DNA of 64,000 nucleotides. Source: an uncultured Sunxiuqinia sp. (lineage in GTDB: Bacteria; Bacteroidota; Bacteroidia; Bacteroidales; Prolixibacteraceae). Position 1 is the stretch's first letter, and each line of letters begins with the position of its first letter. The stretch lies in the NCBI RefSeq assembly GCF_963678245.1, contig NZ_OY782767.1, positions 744,001 to 808,000 on the forward strand. Reading direction: 5' to 3'. Of this stretch, positions 19,351-29,124 are shown piece after piece. The notes below the pieces were generated by a model. It saw nothing but the letters and a program-made list of their open reading frames with translations. It was not told where the DNA came from and made no database searches. The position numbers and the translations under genes are program-made.

Positions 19351-20991
19351 ATGCTGAATCGATTGCAGACGCTTTTAATACTGGTTTTTATATTGAGCTC
19401 ATTTCCTGTTTTTCCGCAACAAATTCCTGTCAATCAATCCGACCAGACTCGATTGGTTGTTGTGATTAATGTGGAGCAAATGCGTACCGATTACATCAGT
19501 CGGTTTTGGAATCAGTTTCAGCAAGGCGGATTTCGCAGGTTGATGAACGAAGGAACGGTTTGTAGCAATACATCAATGGATCTACACATCAAAAAGAACA
19601 TTACCGGAGTACCAACACTTTTTACCGGCGTTTACCCGGCTCGCCACGGAATTGTAAACGATAGCTGGTACGACCGCTTGCGGGAAAAGGAAGTAAGTGC
19701 TCTTGAAGACAACTATTACATTACAGTAGGAAGTGACTCGGAAGAAGGTCAGATTTCTTCTGCTAACCTGTTAATGCCAACCATTGGAGATGTATTCAAA
19801 CTCAATTCGCAAAATGAAGCTAAGGTATTTTCGGTTGCACTTAATGCCGGGAGTGCCATTCTCTCGGCTGGCCATGCTGCCGACGGTGCTTATTGGATGG
19901 ATGAATTAACCGGGCATATGATTAGTACGTCTTATTTTGTTGATCAATTTCCGGACTGGGCACGTACATTCAATGATAAGCGATTTGCCGACCTTTATTT
20001 GGATCGCGATTGGACAACTTTGCTTCCGGCAACGAGCTACACCGAAAGCCTGGAAGATGATTATATCTTGGAACCCGGGTATTATCAAAAGTGGAACACG
20101 TTTCCCTATAACCTTAAGAAATTAAAAGATCGAGCAGGGAATTATAAGGTGTTGAAGACGACACCATTCGGAAATACCATGGTGAAAGATTTTGCTTTAT
20201 CTTTAGTTGATGCTGAACGGCTTGGGCAAGACTACGTTCCGGATTTGCTGGCTCTTAATTTTTCTTCGATGGATTATGAGCAAGGTGCTTTTAGCCCCAA
20301 TTCGGTTGAAATAGAAGACTTGTATTTACGATTGGACAGAAACCTGGAACACCTGTTGAACTTTCTCGATCAGAAAGTAGGCAGAAACCGATATCTGGTT
20401 GTATTGAGTTCGGCTTGTTCAACAAATTATCCGGTTGCTTATTTAAAAGAAGAATTTAATATGCCTGTCGGTTTTGTTGCCCCCAAAAGCATGATAGCTC
20501 TTTTAAAATCATTTTTAAATATTAGCTATGGACAGGGTGAATGGGTTGAGTTTGTTACCGATCAGCAAATCTATCTAAATCGTGATCTGATTGAAAAAAA
20601 CGGGCTTGAGTTGGGTGATGTCCAGCGAAAAGCAGCCTCCTTTATTAACCAATTCGAAGGAATAAAACTTTCGCTGCCCTCGGTTGATTTTGAGCGGGGT
20701 GATTACTTGAGAAGTCAGCTGGCAACGATTGCCGATTCATATAATTTGAAGAGATCGGGCGATGTGCTTTTTATGCTGGAAGATGGTTGGCAGCCGCAAT
20801 ATAAGTTCAAACGAACGATTTATACTGACAATGCCCGCATTCCTCTGATTTGGTTTGGTAAAGGAGTTCAAAAGCGAACAACCATTAACCCGGTTGATGG
20901 GGTGGATGTTGTGCCAACCCTACTAAATCTGTTGGGATTCGATATTCCCGACTATTGCATTGGCAAGGTTATACTGGAAGTTTCTCAGTAA
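19351..20991 (+). CDS. alkaline phosphatase (PafA)-like protein, metal sites degenerate
   Basis: 546 aa from the ATG at 19351, with a signal peptide (LQTLLILVFILSSFPVFPQQ), so periplasmic. Overall it follows the PafA/nucleotide-pyrophosphatase branch of the alkaline phosphatase superfamily: VVVINVEQMRTDYISRFW, LFTGVYPARHGIVNDSWYD, LALNFSSMDYEQGAFSPNS, LYLRLDRNLEHLLNFLDQ, RIPLIWFGKGV and DVVPTLLNLLGFDIPDYC. The metal ligands are mostly replaced: Asp of VDQMR is Glu42; the His of DYVGHxFGP is Gly312; TADHG reads SSACS (Ala355, Cys356); the His of THVP is Arg496. Asp308 remains. It is likely a catalytically inactive homologue. Its last 7 bp overlap the convergent gene. Confidence 0.85.
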   Translation: MLNRLQTLLILVFILSSFPVFPQQIPVNQSDQTRLVVVINVEQMRTDYISRFWNQFQQGGFRRLMNEGTVCSNTSMDLHIKKNITGVPTLFTGVYPARHGIVNDSWYDRLREKEVSALEDNYYITVGSDSEEGQISSANLLMPTIGDVFKLNSQNEAKVFSVALNAGSAILSAGHAADGAYWMDELTGHMISTSYFVDQFPDWARTFNDKRFADLYLDRDWTTLLPATSYTESLEDDYILEPGYYQKWNTFPYNLKKLKDRAGNYKVLKTTPFGNTMVKDFALSLVDAERLGQDYVPDLLALNFSSMDYEQGAFSPNSVEIEDLYLRLDRNLEHLLNFLDQKVGRNRYLVVLSSACSTNYPVAYLKEEFNMPVGFVAPKSMIALLKSFLNISYGQGEWVEFVTDQQIYLNRDLIEKNGLELGDVQRKAASFINQFEGIKLSLPSVDFERGDYLRSQLATIADSYNLKRSGDVLFMLEDGWQPQYKFKRTIYTDNARIPLIWFGKGVQKRTTINPVDGVDVVPTLLNLLGFDIPDYCIGKVILEVSQ

Positions 20992-21617
20992 CGGGTCGAA
21001 AAATATAGCGCCAACGTGAAGGTGATGGTTTGCCTTCTTAAATTGTACCACTGATAAGGATCTTCGGCAGTGCGTTCTTGCAACGGCTTCCATTGCCATT
21101 GCCATTCGTTGTTTTTGTAGTTATGGTAGCCAACCTTAAAAGCCAGAAAGCTATTCCATTTGATGCGGTAACGAAATCCGAGTCCATATTCGTATAAAAA
21201 ACCTTTATCCTGGGTGTCGTCATTAAACCGGAACCCATAGCCTCCCTCTAAATAAGCAAAAGGTGTGTTTGAGCCTTTGCTCAGATAGGCTTGCGTGTTA
21301 ACTAAAATTGGCAGCGTGTACATTCTTGGCCCTTGATACTGCAGAACCCCCAGCCCTGCGCCTGCCGAAAGATGATAGTTGATAAACCAATTGACGGTTG
21401 ATTTTAAACCAAAGGACGATGGACTGTAAGCGTCCGTATCAATTAAATAGTTGGTCGTTAGCGTGTAGTTAGTCCCGTAAATTCCTTCAATGCTGTAAAA
21501 GACTCCTTGATTTCTGACAAGGTGTGCTCGTTTGGCCTGTACTGATTCACTCAGTAACCCAATGAATGTAAACAATAAGGCAAAAAGCAGAAGGTACTTA
21601 GTTCGTTTTTCTTTCAT
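20985..21617 (-). CDS. predicted outer-membrane beta-barrel protein
   Basis: 210 aa with an N-terminal signal peptide (KYLLLFALLFTFIGLLSESVQA). The mature part alternates polar and aromatic residues in short strands (GIYGTNYTLTTNYLI, HLSAGAGLGVLQY, FAYLEGGYGFRF, SFLAFKVGYHNY) and ends in an aromatic (TFTLALYFSTRY), the pattern of an eight-to-ten-stranded barrel of OmpW/porin-like size. No specific family recognised. Convergent with the phosphatase homologue. Confidence 0.75.
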   Translation of the reverse strand: MKEKRTKYLLLFALLFTFIGLLSESVQAKRAHLVRNQGVFYSIEGIYGTNYTLTTNYLIDTDAYSPSSFGLKSTVNWFINYHLSAGAGLGVLQYQGPRMYTLPILVNTQAYLSKGSNTPFAYLEGGYGFRFNDDTQDKGFLYEYGLGFRYRIKWNSFLAFKVGYHNYKNNEWQWQWKPLQERTAEDPYQWYNLRRQTITFTLALYFSTRY

Positions 21618-21883
21618 AGCAACAGGGTTTCAACTAAATCCATTCAGAATAATCTGGTTGCACGGTGCAAGATATTAAAAGATCGCTTCAAAAGGAATAG
21701 GTTTAAGGATTTGTAATTGTTTTTGTAAATTTGTGTTTCTCATTGATTGCTTGCGTGGTAACAAAAATAGCACAGCGAGCAGCAAGTAAAAACAGGGTGG
21801 GGAGCCTTCTGCAATCCTCTTGATTATGTGGGAGTAGAGAAGACAAAACAATCCAGCATCCGGTACAAAACATCCAAAAAATT

Positions 21884-22294
21884 ATGATTGAACAGAAGGA
21901 AATACAATTACCAAAATTTAGAAGAGGCTTTCACTTGATAACAGACATAGTTACCCGTGAATTGTCCGATTTACCCGATAAAGGATTGCTACATGTTTTA
22001 ATCAAGCATACCTCGGCGGGAATTACCTTAAATGAAAATGCCGATCCATCAGTCCGGACCGATTTTGAGTCGTTCGTGAACAAGCTCATTCCCGAAAATC
22101 ATCCTGTGTACACCCACACTTACGAAGGCGCTGATGATATGCCGGCGCACCTTAAATCCTCAATTATTGGTGCTGAACTGACGATTCCGATTACCAACGG
22201 CCGGTTGAATCTTGGGACCTGGCAAGGCATTTACCTGGGCGAATATCGCGACGATGGAGGTTCTCGCAAATTGGTCTTGACAGTTTATAGCTAG
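21884..22294 (+). CDS. YjbQ family protein (UPF0047, thiamine-phosphate synthase-like)
   Basis: 136 aa, complete. Family signature residues are present: LLHVLIKHTSAGITLNENA, the HTYEGADDMPAHLKSSIIG loop and GTWQGIYLGEYRD. Members show weak thiamine-phosphate synthase activity in vitro and are assigned as secondary enzymes; the biological role is not settled. Stands alone, with a 266-bp upstream spacer and no thiamine gene nearby. Confidence 0.92.
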   Translation: MIEQKEIQLPKFRRGFHLITDIVTRELSDLPDKGLLHVLIKHTSAGITLNENADPSVRTDFESFVNKLIPENHPVYTHTYEGADDMPAHLKSSIIGAELTIPITNGRLNLGTWQGIYLGEYRDDGGSRKLVLTVYS

Positions 22295-22535
22295 TTAGAC
22301 CATAATGATAGCCACCATAAAACCAATAACATAGCAAAATGGAGCAATATTTAAAATCAGATTTATAAAATCGAATGTCCGTTAACTGTCATATCGGATT
22401 TTAATCTAGAAATGCGATAGAGTATCATAGCTTTAAGTACTTAAAATTCAGTACGTATTTAATTTCTATTTCAAATTTATGAATAGAATTAGCTCAATTA
22501 TGCATGAAAACGGATACTCAGATATCTTTTTAACA

Positions 22536-22961
22536 TTAGATAGAATAAATATCGCTGGCTTTAAGTAATTCTATTTTATGCTCTTGCAAAACTTTTATTA
22601 TCATATCGTTAGAAGAGGATCGAATAATTACAGAAGCTTTATTTTCCAATGCAAAAGCATACATGTAGTCGACAGGTACGTTGTTTTTAGATAGTATTTG
22701 AAGTGCTTTATATAATCCTCCCGACTCATGAGGAACTACCAAACAAACTACTTCAGTAATATTCACTGAAAACTTGTTCTCTTTCAGAACCCGTTTAGCC
22801 TTGATCGGATTATTTACAATCATACGCACAATACCAAAATCGGCTGCATCGGCAATACTAAATGCCGAGATGTTGATATTGTTTTCGGCTAAAATTTTAG
22901 TCATTTCGGTTAAGCGACCAGTTTTGTCTTCTATAAAAACGGATAATTGTTCTATTATCAT
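22536..22961 (-). CDS. tandem ACT domain protein
   Basis: 141 aa, two ACT domains (about 4-70 and 72-138): [25 protein letters not shown] then [19 protein letters not shown]. No catalytic domain, so an amino-acid-sensing regulatory protein. Its ATG overlaps the stop of paaK by 4 bp, so it is translationally coupled to the arylacetate-CoA ligase and, with iorA and iorB, the last gene of a four-gene operon. An aromatic amino acid is the likely ligand by context only. Confidence 0.9.
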   Translation of the reverse strand: MIIEQLSVFIEDKTGRLTEMTKILAENNINISAFSIADAADFGIVRMIVNNPIKAKRVLKENKFSVNITEVVCLVVPHESGGLYKALQILSKNNVPVDYMYAFALENKASVIIRSSSNDMIIKVLQEHKIELLKASDIYSI

Positions 22962-24265
22962 GATGATTGTTTTTTTCTGTTATCGATTACTCTTACTGCT
23001 TTACCTTCCGATCTGGCAATAGACATGGGCTCGACTAAATTAATTTTTACACTAATACCTAGTGTGCTGGTCATATTGTTACGAATACGAGTACGCAATC
23101 CTTCAAGTACTTTTACCTCATCAGACCATAACTGCTCGTCTACTTCAACATTCACTTCAAGGGTATCGAGGTTACCTTCGCGATTTACAACCAACTGGTA
23201 ATGCGAGGTTGTATTGCTTACTTCAAGCAAAGCAGCCTCAACTTGAGAAGGGAAGATATTTACGCCACGAATAATAAGCATATCATCTGAGCGGCCTAAA
23301 CATTTCTCCATTCGTACAATTGTACGTCCGCATTCGCATTTATCAGTATACAAACGAGTAAGGTCGCGAGTCCGGTATCGCAACAAGGGCATTGCTTCTT
23401 TGGTTACTGTTGTAAATACAAGCTCTCCAACTTCACCGTAAGGCAATACTTCGAGGGTTTTAGGATTGATGATTTCCGGAATAAAATGATCTTCAAAAAT
23501 ATGCATCCCACATTGATGTTCACATTCCATAGAAACCCCTGGGCCAATAATTTCACTAAGTCCATAGATATCAAAGGCTTTTAATCCGAGCATTTCTTCA
23601 ACCTGAAAACGCAATTCCTTGGTCCAGGGTTCGGCGCCAAATATTCCTGCTTTTAGTTTAATGTTGTTTTTATCAATGTTTCCTTTTTGGATACTTTCGC
23701 CTAAATAGGCGGCATACGAAGGGGTACATGCAATTACAGTTGAACCAAAATCTTGCATAAGCTGTAATTGTTTTTTTGTATTACCACCCGAGATAGGAAT
23801 TACCGAAGCTCCTACTTTTTCAGCTCCGTAATGAACTCCTAATCCTCCGGTAAATAAGCCATAACCGTAGGCAATTTGAATAATATCGTCTTTACCTACA
23901 TTGGCCATCGATAGCGAACGGGCTACCACCTCGCTCCAGAGGCTAATATCTGCACGTGTATAACCCACAACCGTTGGTTTTCCAGTTGTTCCACTCGAAG
24001 CATGCAAGCGAACAATATCGCTTTGAGGTACTGTAAAAAGACCGAAGGGGTAATTGTCGCGCAAATCGGTTTTATTGGTAAAAGGCAAATCCTTTAATTG
24101 GTCGATGCTTTTAATATCCCCGGGTTTAATACCTTTTGCTTGAAGTTTTTCACGATAAAAAGGCACATTATAATAGATGCGTTCAATCATTTTTACCAAC
24201 CGCTCATCCTGAATGTTTGTAAGCTCATCACGACTTGCGGTTTCGATATGTTCATTCCAAATCAT
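22958..24265 (-). CDS. paaK: phenylacetate-CoA ligase family protein
   Basis: 435-aa adenylate-forming enzyme that makes aryl-acetyl-CoA from arylacetate, ATP and CoA. AMP-binding motif [16 protein letters not shown], later [15 protein letters not shown] (with the Glu of the A5 motif), [10 protein letters not shown], and a complete C-terminal domain with [27 protein letters not shown] pair at about residue 315 recalls the Cys-containing loop of the anaerobic-type enzymes. Located between iorB and the ACT gene, consistent with acting on arylacetyl-CoA or arylacetate derived from aromatic amino acids, in either direction. Confidence 0.93.
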   Translation of the reverse strand: MIWNEHIETASRDELTNIQDERLVKMIERIYYNVPFYREKLQAKGIKPGDIKSIDQLKDLPFTNKTDLRDNYPFGLFTVPQSDIVRLHASSGTTGKPTVVGYTRADISLWSEVVARSLSMANVGKDDIIQIAYGYGLFTGGLGVHYGAEKVGASVIPISGGNTKKQLQLMQDFGSTVIACTPSYAAYLGESIQKGNIDKNNIKLKAGIFGAEPWTKELRFQVEEMLGLKAFDIYGLSEIIGPGVSMECEHQCGMHIFEDHFIPEIINPKTLEVLPYGEVGELVFTTVTKEAMPLLRYRTRDLTRLYTDKCECGRTIVRMEKCLGRSDDMLIIRGVNIFPSQVEAALLEVSNTTSHYQLVVNREGNLDTLEVNVEVDEQLWSDEVKVLEGLRTRIRNNMTSTLGISVKINLVEPMSIARSEGKAVRVIDNRKKQSS

Positions 24266-24324
24266 AAATAGGTTATCATTAGTTTATGTAATACTTCTAA
24301 TCGTATGTAGGTATAAGTTCATCT

Positions 24325-24900
24325 TTATTCCTTCGCATCAAGTCCTAATTTAAAGGCTTCAAGGTTTTGCCTGATTATTTCATCTCCTTTTGCAGCAAAT
24401 AATTGGCGAATACTTTTTTTGAGCAAGTCTTGCGGAATATCTAAATATTTGCAAGCGGCACCGACCATCACGACATTTCTTGTCCGTAAATTTCCTGCTT
24501 TATGAGCTAGGGATTCGATATCTAACAAATGATAATTAATTCCACTATTCTTGATTTCATCGATTACCCTGTTTTCATCGGGATAATTCCCAATATTGAT
24601 AACAGGTTTAATAGCGGTAATGATGACACCCTTGTTGCTTAAATACGGCATATAGCGTAATGCTTCCATGGGCTCAAGAGAGATAATCATATCGGCTGTA
24701 CCCATGGAAATAAGGTCAGAATAGATTTCAGTATCAGAAATTCGAAGGTGTGACTGTACCGCTCCACCACGTTGGCTCATACCATGGACTTCAGCCTGCT
24801 TTATAAATAAATTATTAAACATGGCCGCCTGATCGATAATGGCTGCAATGGTCAATATACCTTGTCCGCCAACACCTGCAAGAATGATATTTTTTGTCAT
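24325..24900 (-). CDS. iorB: indolepyruvate:ferredoxin oxidoreductase beta subunit
   Basis: 191-aa gamma-domain subunit (POR_N/KorC-type) of the 2-oxoacid:ferredoxin oxidoreductase. Start GVGGQGILTIAAIIDQAA, then VHGMSQRGGAVQSHLRISD, both hallmarks of IorB. Works with IorA to convert aryl pyruvates plus CoA to arylacetyl-CoA, CO2 and reduced ferredoxin. Lies 46 bp downstream of iorA and 59 bp upstream of paaK. Confidence 0.93.
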   Translation of the reverse strand: MTKNIILAGVGGQGILTIAAIIDQAAMFNNLFIKQAEVHGMSQRGGAVQSHLRISDTEIYSDLISMGTADMIISLEPMEALRYMPYLSNKGVIITAIKPVINIGNYPDENRVIDEIKNSGINYHLLDIESLAHKAGNLRTRNVVMVGAACKYLDIPQDLLKKSIRQLFAAKGDEIIRQNLEAFKLGLDAKE

Positions 24901-24946
24901 TGTACTTTAGAAATTTTGACTGTTAATCATGTTATTCGTAAAACGA

Positions 24947-26524
24947 TTATTTTTTTCGTTTAAGGGTCTGAATACATTCACGACAAGCTAAAATTACCGA
25001 TACACCACGATAATTAAATTCTTCGCGAAGGATCTTAACATTTTCCTCGAAATCTTTCTTCAAAGGAATAATGGTTCGCAAATGATCGGGATCAACGCCC
25101 AATCCGATGCAGATTTGCTTTAAGCGGCCGGTTCCTCCAGATTTTTGTCCGCCAGTCATGGCGGTGGTGCCATTGTCGGAAATAATTATGGTGACGGCAT
25201 TCTTGTCGTTCACAGCATCGAGCAAGCCTGTAATGCCCGAATGGGTAAATGTTGAATCGCCAATAACTGCAATAGAAGGATGCATTCCGGCATCAGAAGC
25301 TCCTTTGGCCATAGTTATCGAAGCTCCCATGTCTACACAGGTATTTATTGTATTGTAAGGTGGCAAAGCACCAAGTGCATAACATCCAATATCAGAAAAA
25401 ACGTGTTTCTCGCTCTGTTCGTTTAAGATAGCGTTCATGGCATCAAACAAATCGCGATGGCTACATCCAGTGCACAATTCGGGTGGGCGGCCAACAACAA
25501 TTTCAGGAGTTTTGGCAGATTCTTTGGGTTTTAGTCCCAGTGCCCTGGCAATTATATCGGGAGTAAGTTCACCTGTTCGGGGCAGAGAGCCGTCTAATCG
25601 ACCTTTAAGCTTTTTATTTTTGAAATAGCCATGTAACAATTCCTCGTAAATAGGATACCCCTCTTCGGCAATAAGAATATTGTCGCAGGTATCGAAAAAC
25701 TCACGCAATAGCGAATCGGGTAAAGGATAGTGTGAAATTTTTAGTATTGGATAATTCAGATTATAGGCATTGAGGGTTTCTTTAACATAGTTGTAAGCTA
25801 AACCACAGGCAATAATCCCATTTTTTCCCTCTCCCTTTTCAATGCGGTTATAAGGAGATGCTTCGGAAATAGCAACTAGCTTTTTTTGTATGTCAAGCAA
25901 TGCCGAATAACGTTTGCGTGCATTATGGGGTAGCAAAATCCACTTTGATTGATCGGTTTCGGCACGATATTCATTTTGCTCAGTCATCGTTTGGCGCAAA
26001 ACAATCGAACGCGAATGTGATAAACGCGTTGTTATTCTGATGATGACAGGAAGTTTTACCTGCTCCGACAAGTTGAAGCCATACCGAACACAATCGTATG
26101 CCTCTTGTTGGTTCGAAGGTTCGAGCAGGGGTAGAAACGAAAATTTTCCATAAAAACGAGTGTCTTGCTCATTCTGGGAAGAATGCATGGAAGGATCATC
26201 TGCAACGACTAAAACTAACCCGCCATTTATGCCCGTAATCGCTGAGTTTATAAAGGCATCGGCTGCTACATTAAGTCCAACATGCTTCATACATACCATC
26301 GATCGTTTTCCCGCATACGACATTCCTAAGGCTGCCTCGTAAGCTGTTTTTTCATTAACAGACCACTGTGAACGTATTTTTATTTCGGTAGCTTCTTTTG
26401 ATTTTTGAATGAATTCTGTGATTTCGGTTGAGGGTGTACCCGGATAAGCATATACTCCTGAGATACCTTCATCAATGGCTCCCAAAGCAATGGCTTCGGC
26501 TCCCAACACTAAGCTTTTATCCAT
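24947..26524 (-). CDS. iorA: indolepyruvate:ferredoxin oxidoreductase alpha subunit
   Basis: 525 aa. N-terminal pyrimidine-binding domain (LGAEAIALGAIDEGISGVY, YPGTPSTEI), central AAL-VGRPPELCTGCSHRDLFDAM cluster region, and the TPP-binding stretch IGDSTFTHSGITGLLDAV to NGTTAMTGGQ. Archaeal IorA carries a C-terminal ferredoxin domain with two 4Fe-4S motifs; this protein stops at CRECIQTLKRKK and lacks it, so an external electron carrier path must differ, or only the cluster ligands at CTGC and CREC are used. The shorter form is common in the phylum. First gene of the operon. Confidence 0.93.
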   Translation of the reverse strand: MDKSLVLGAEAIALGAIDEGISGVYAYPGTPSTEITEFIQKSKEATEIKIRSQWSVNEKTAYEAALGMSYAGKRSMVCMKHVGLNVAADAFINSAITGINGGLVLVVADDPSMHSSQNEQDTRFYGKFSFLPLLEPSNQQEAYDCVRYGFNLSEQVKLPVIIRITTRLSHSRSIVLRQTMTEQNEYRAETDQSKWILLPHNARKRYSALLDIQKKLVAISEASPYNRIEKGEGKNGIIACGLAYNYVKETLNAYNLNYPILKISHYPLPDSLLREFFDTCDNILIAEEGYPIYEELLHGYFKNKKLKGRLDGSLPRTGELTPDIIARALGLKPKESAKTPEIVVGRPPELCTGCSHRDLFDAMNAILNEQSEKHVFSDIGCYALGALPPYNTINTCVDMGASITMAKGASDAGMHPSIAVIGDSTFTHSGITGLLDAVNDKNAVTIIISDNGTTAMTGGQKSGGTGRLKQICIGLGVDPDHLRTIIPLKKDFEENVKILREEFNYRGVSVILACRECIQTLKRKK

Positions 26525-26834
26525 ATGTTTTACTTTTTCTAATTTTTTTTACAAGCCCTAAATGTAGAAGTTTATTGTAAGAATATGCTCAATATTGCAA
26601 GAGTTTTTAATATGAAAATATCATGTGATCTACGATAGTAATCAATTGAGGCTGTTCTAAACAATATATCTTAAAAGATTTACTTCAAATTAGAAATCCA
26701 CGTCCTCTGAATGTGGTCAGAGACGTTCTACGGGTTTGCCTGTTAATAGTCATTTTTTTGTCTGGAGCCTGCAACTAAATTAAATCCGTTGTAACTTGCA
26801 GTCTCTCGTCAGATTACCAACACAGACCCAGAAA
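26525..26834. other. divergent spacer iorA / alpha-beta hydrolase
   Basis: 310 bp containing both divergent promoters. A bulged hairpin occurs at 26701-26725 (CGTCCTCTGA ... TCAGAGACG). No -7 consensus was clear on either strand. Confidence 0.45.
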
Positions 26835-27635
26835 ATGAAGAAAGTACTTATTAACGCATTGAAACTAGTTTTAGCTCTTTACATTCTAGTAAGTGGGTTT
26901 TTATACATTGCCCAAGAGAGATTAATTTTTTTTCCTCAGAAATTAGAGAAGACATATCAATTTCAGTTTCGTCAGAAATATGAAGAAAAAAATATTGAGA
27001 CTGCAGATGGAACGATCTTAAATGGCCTGTTGTTTAAAGCGGATAGTACGAAAGGACTGATTTTTTATCTACACGGAAATGCTGGTTCTTTAAGGTCATG
27101 GGGTGGTGTTGCAAAAACTTATACCGATTTAAACTATGACATTTTTATCATAGATTATCGCGGATACGGTAAAAGTGAAGGAAAAATAAATGGACAAGAA
27201 CAACTTTTTCAGGATATACAACAAGTTTATAATGAACTGACAAAGCAATACACTGAAGACAAAATAATTGTATTAGGATATTCGATTGGAACAGGTCTTG
27301 CATCTAAAATTGCCTCGATAAACAATCCCAAACTTTTAATCTTACAAGCACCTTATTATAGCTTGGTAGATATGATGAAGCATACCTATCCAATTATTCC
27401 CGGGTTTCTTTTAAAATATAAGCTTGAAACCAACAAATATTTAAAAGATTGTCAAATGCCTGTTGTTATTTTCCATGGAGATCAAGACCGGGTTATTTAT
27501 TATGGTTCTTCACTGAAACTTAAACAAGAATTTAAGGAATCAGACACTTTAATTACATTAAACGGGCAAGGACATAATGGTATGACAACTAATGGAATAT
27601 ATAAGTCTGAAATAAGAAGAATATTGTCTCTTTAG
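26835..27635 (+). CDS. membrane-anchored alpha/beta hydrolase
   Basis: 266 aa from the ATG at 26835 (a TTG 13 codons upstream is less likely). N-terminal membrane anchor LKLVLALYILVSGFLYIA, then an alpha/beta hydrolase fold: oxyanion HGNAGSLRSW, strand IFIIDYRGYGKSEG, nucleophile elbow GYSIGTGLA (Ser about 149), Asp in HGDQDRVI and catalytic His in GQGHNG. Resembles the BEM46/YfhR-type serine hydrolases; substrate unknown. Facing the iorA operon and not obviously linked to it. Confidence 0.88.
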   Translation: MKKVLINALKLVLALYILVSGFLYIAQERLIFFPQKLEKTYQFQFRQKYEEKNIETADGTILNGLLFKADSTKGLIFYLHGNAGSLRSWGGVAKTYTDLNYDIFIIDYRGYGKSEGKINGQEQLFQDIQQVYNELTKQYTEDKIIVLGYSIGTGLASKIASINNPKLLILQAPYYSLVDMMKHTYPIIPGFLLKYKLETNKYLKDCQMPVVIFHGDQDRVIYYGSSLKLKQEFKESDTLITLNGQGHNGMTTNGIYKSEIRRILSL

Positions 27636-28062
27636 TAAATAACGAATGGACAAAAAAACGATCTGTCGCGGGTTATGCAAGTTGTCTTGTCGGCAAGGTT
27701 TTTTCAATTCAGCTTTGTCTGAAATCAAAAGAGGTTGAGTTTATACACTAAAAGGTTCCCGCTTTAAAGGGAAAGAATGGTGATAAAAGGAATAGCAAAA
27801 GTCTGTCGGGTTTTGGATGCCCATCTCTGCTAGGGAAGGATGGAAAATTAAACCTCTTGGGGGAAACTCACAGTTCTTTTCGTTTTAGATCTCACAATTT
27901 CTCTTGCAATATCTGTTTGCCGCCTATGAAACATGCATTAGTCAAACAATTAATCTGCACGGGTGTTGGATAAGAAGCAATAACATCGGAAGAAATTCAG
28001 ATAAAAAGTGTGGGGAACCCGGAAAAATTATCCAGATTAAAATAACCTTAAAAGAAAAAATT
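27636..28062. other. 427-bp non-coding leader before the type III PKS
   Basis: No protein-like ORF. Short hairpins occur (TTCCC ... GGGAA near 27757-27772; CCATC ... GATGG near 27820-27843). The reading frame of the PKS stays open to 27904 but codes for unrelated sequence. A structured leader or lost gene are both possible; no known riboswitch class was recognised. Confidence 0.45.
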
Positions 28063-29121
28063 ATGCCTTTTGTTGAAACCGTATCCAAAATAGATTTCCC
28101 ACATAAAGTTGATCAGCAAAACGTGAAAGGATATGCAAAAGAGTTTTTCTTGCCTCACTTCCCTCAAGCGGAACGATTGATGAGTGTTTTCGATAATACG
28201 GAGATCAAGTTCCGAAATTTTTGCAAGCCATTAGAAACCTATGTATCACACAATACTTTTCAGAAAAGAAACACGGAATTTGTTCGTTGTGCATTGGAAT
28301 ATTCGATCCAGGCTATTGAAGAATGCCTGACAAAAGCAAAGCTAAATAAAGAAGAGCTTACAGATATCATTTTCGTTTCTTCTACCGGGCTTGCCACTCC
28401 AAGTATCGATGCATTAATCGTTAATCAGTTAAGGCTTAATCCTCACATCAACCGCATGTCTATTTTCGGATTAGGTTGTGCCGGAGGGGTATCAGGGATG
28501 GCTAAAGCAAGTGCCTTGGCACAGGCAAATCCTGATGCCAACGTTCTACTTGTTGCGGTCGAGTTGTGCTCCTTGACTTTTCTGAGCACTGACTTCAGTA
28601 AAAGTAATTTTGTTGCGTCGAGCCTTTTTTCTGACGGGATCGCGGCTTGCATCATTAAAGGCGACAACCATAAGACCGAGCAGAAGATTAAATTCGTTGG
28701 ATCAGGAAGTAAATTGTACTACGATTCGTTGGATGTGATGGGGTGGGAATTCCTGGACACGGGGTTCAAAGTTCTTTTTTCTTCTGATATTCCGACCATC
28801 ATCCACCAAAATGTAAAAGAAGATGTATCTGCTTTTTTAGCAAAATATGACCTCGAATTGAGTGATATCAAGAATTCTATTTTTCATCCGGGAGGTAAAA
28901 AAGTGTTGACCGCATATAAAGAAGCATTAGCCGTAGAAGGCGATTTTCTGAAAAATACCCGCGAAACGATGAACGATTGTGGCAATATGTCGAGCACGAC
29001 CGTTTTGTATGTCTTGGATAAATTTATAAATGATGGTTTCAGAGACGGTTATGGCCTCATGCTAGCATTGGGGCCGGGTTTCTCAAGTGAAATGGTATTG
29101 TTTGAAATGAATAATCCTTAA
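28063..29121 (+). CDS. type III polyketide synthase (chalcone/stilbene synthase family)
   Basis: Homodimeric ketosynthase that extends an acyl-CoA starter with malonyl-CoA. 352 aa from the ATG at 28063, where family homology begins. Catalytic triad Cys139 (FGLGCAGGVSGMA), His275 (IFHPGGKKVL) and Asn308 (DCGNMSS), plus the terminal GPGFSSEMVLF. The long-chain substrate type (alkylpyrone or alkylresorcinol) is suggested by the adjacent methyltransferase, 3 bp downstream: the same pairing occurs in the Bacillus bpsA-bpsB locus. Product class is inferred, not shown. Confidence 0.93.
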   Translation: MPFVETVSKIDFPHKVDQQNVKGYAKEFFLPHFPQAERLMSVFDNTEIKFRNFCKPLETYVSHNTFQKRNTEFVRCALEYSIQAIEECLTKAKLNKEELTDIIFVSSTGLATPSIDALIVNQLRLNPHINRMSIFGLGCAGGVSGMAKASALAQANPDANVLLVAVELCSLTFLSTDFSKSNFVASSLFSDGIAACIIKGDNHKTEQKIKFVGSGSKLYYDSLDVMGWEFLDTGFKVLFSSDIPTIIHQNVKEDVSAFLAKYDLELSDIKNSIFHPGGKKVLTAYKEALAVEGDFLKNTRETMNDCGNMSSTTVLYVLDKFINDGFRDGYGLMLALGPGFSSEMVLFEMNNP

Positions 29122-29124
29122 ACC

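Noticed and set aside
24947-26524. IorA truncated by mutation
   Set aside because: The reading frame ends cleanly at a family-like C-terminus; the short form without ferredoxin domain is known in the phylum, so it is not counted as a lesion.
27904-28062. N-terminal extension of the type III PKS (TTG start at 27904)
   Set aside because: The family's conserved start MPFVETVSKIDFP begins at 28063; the extension has no homology-like features.
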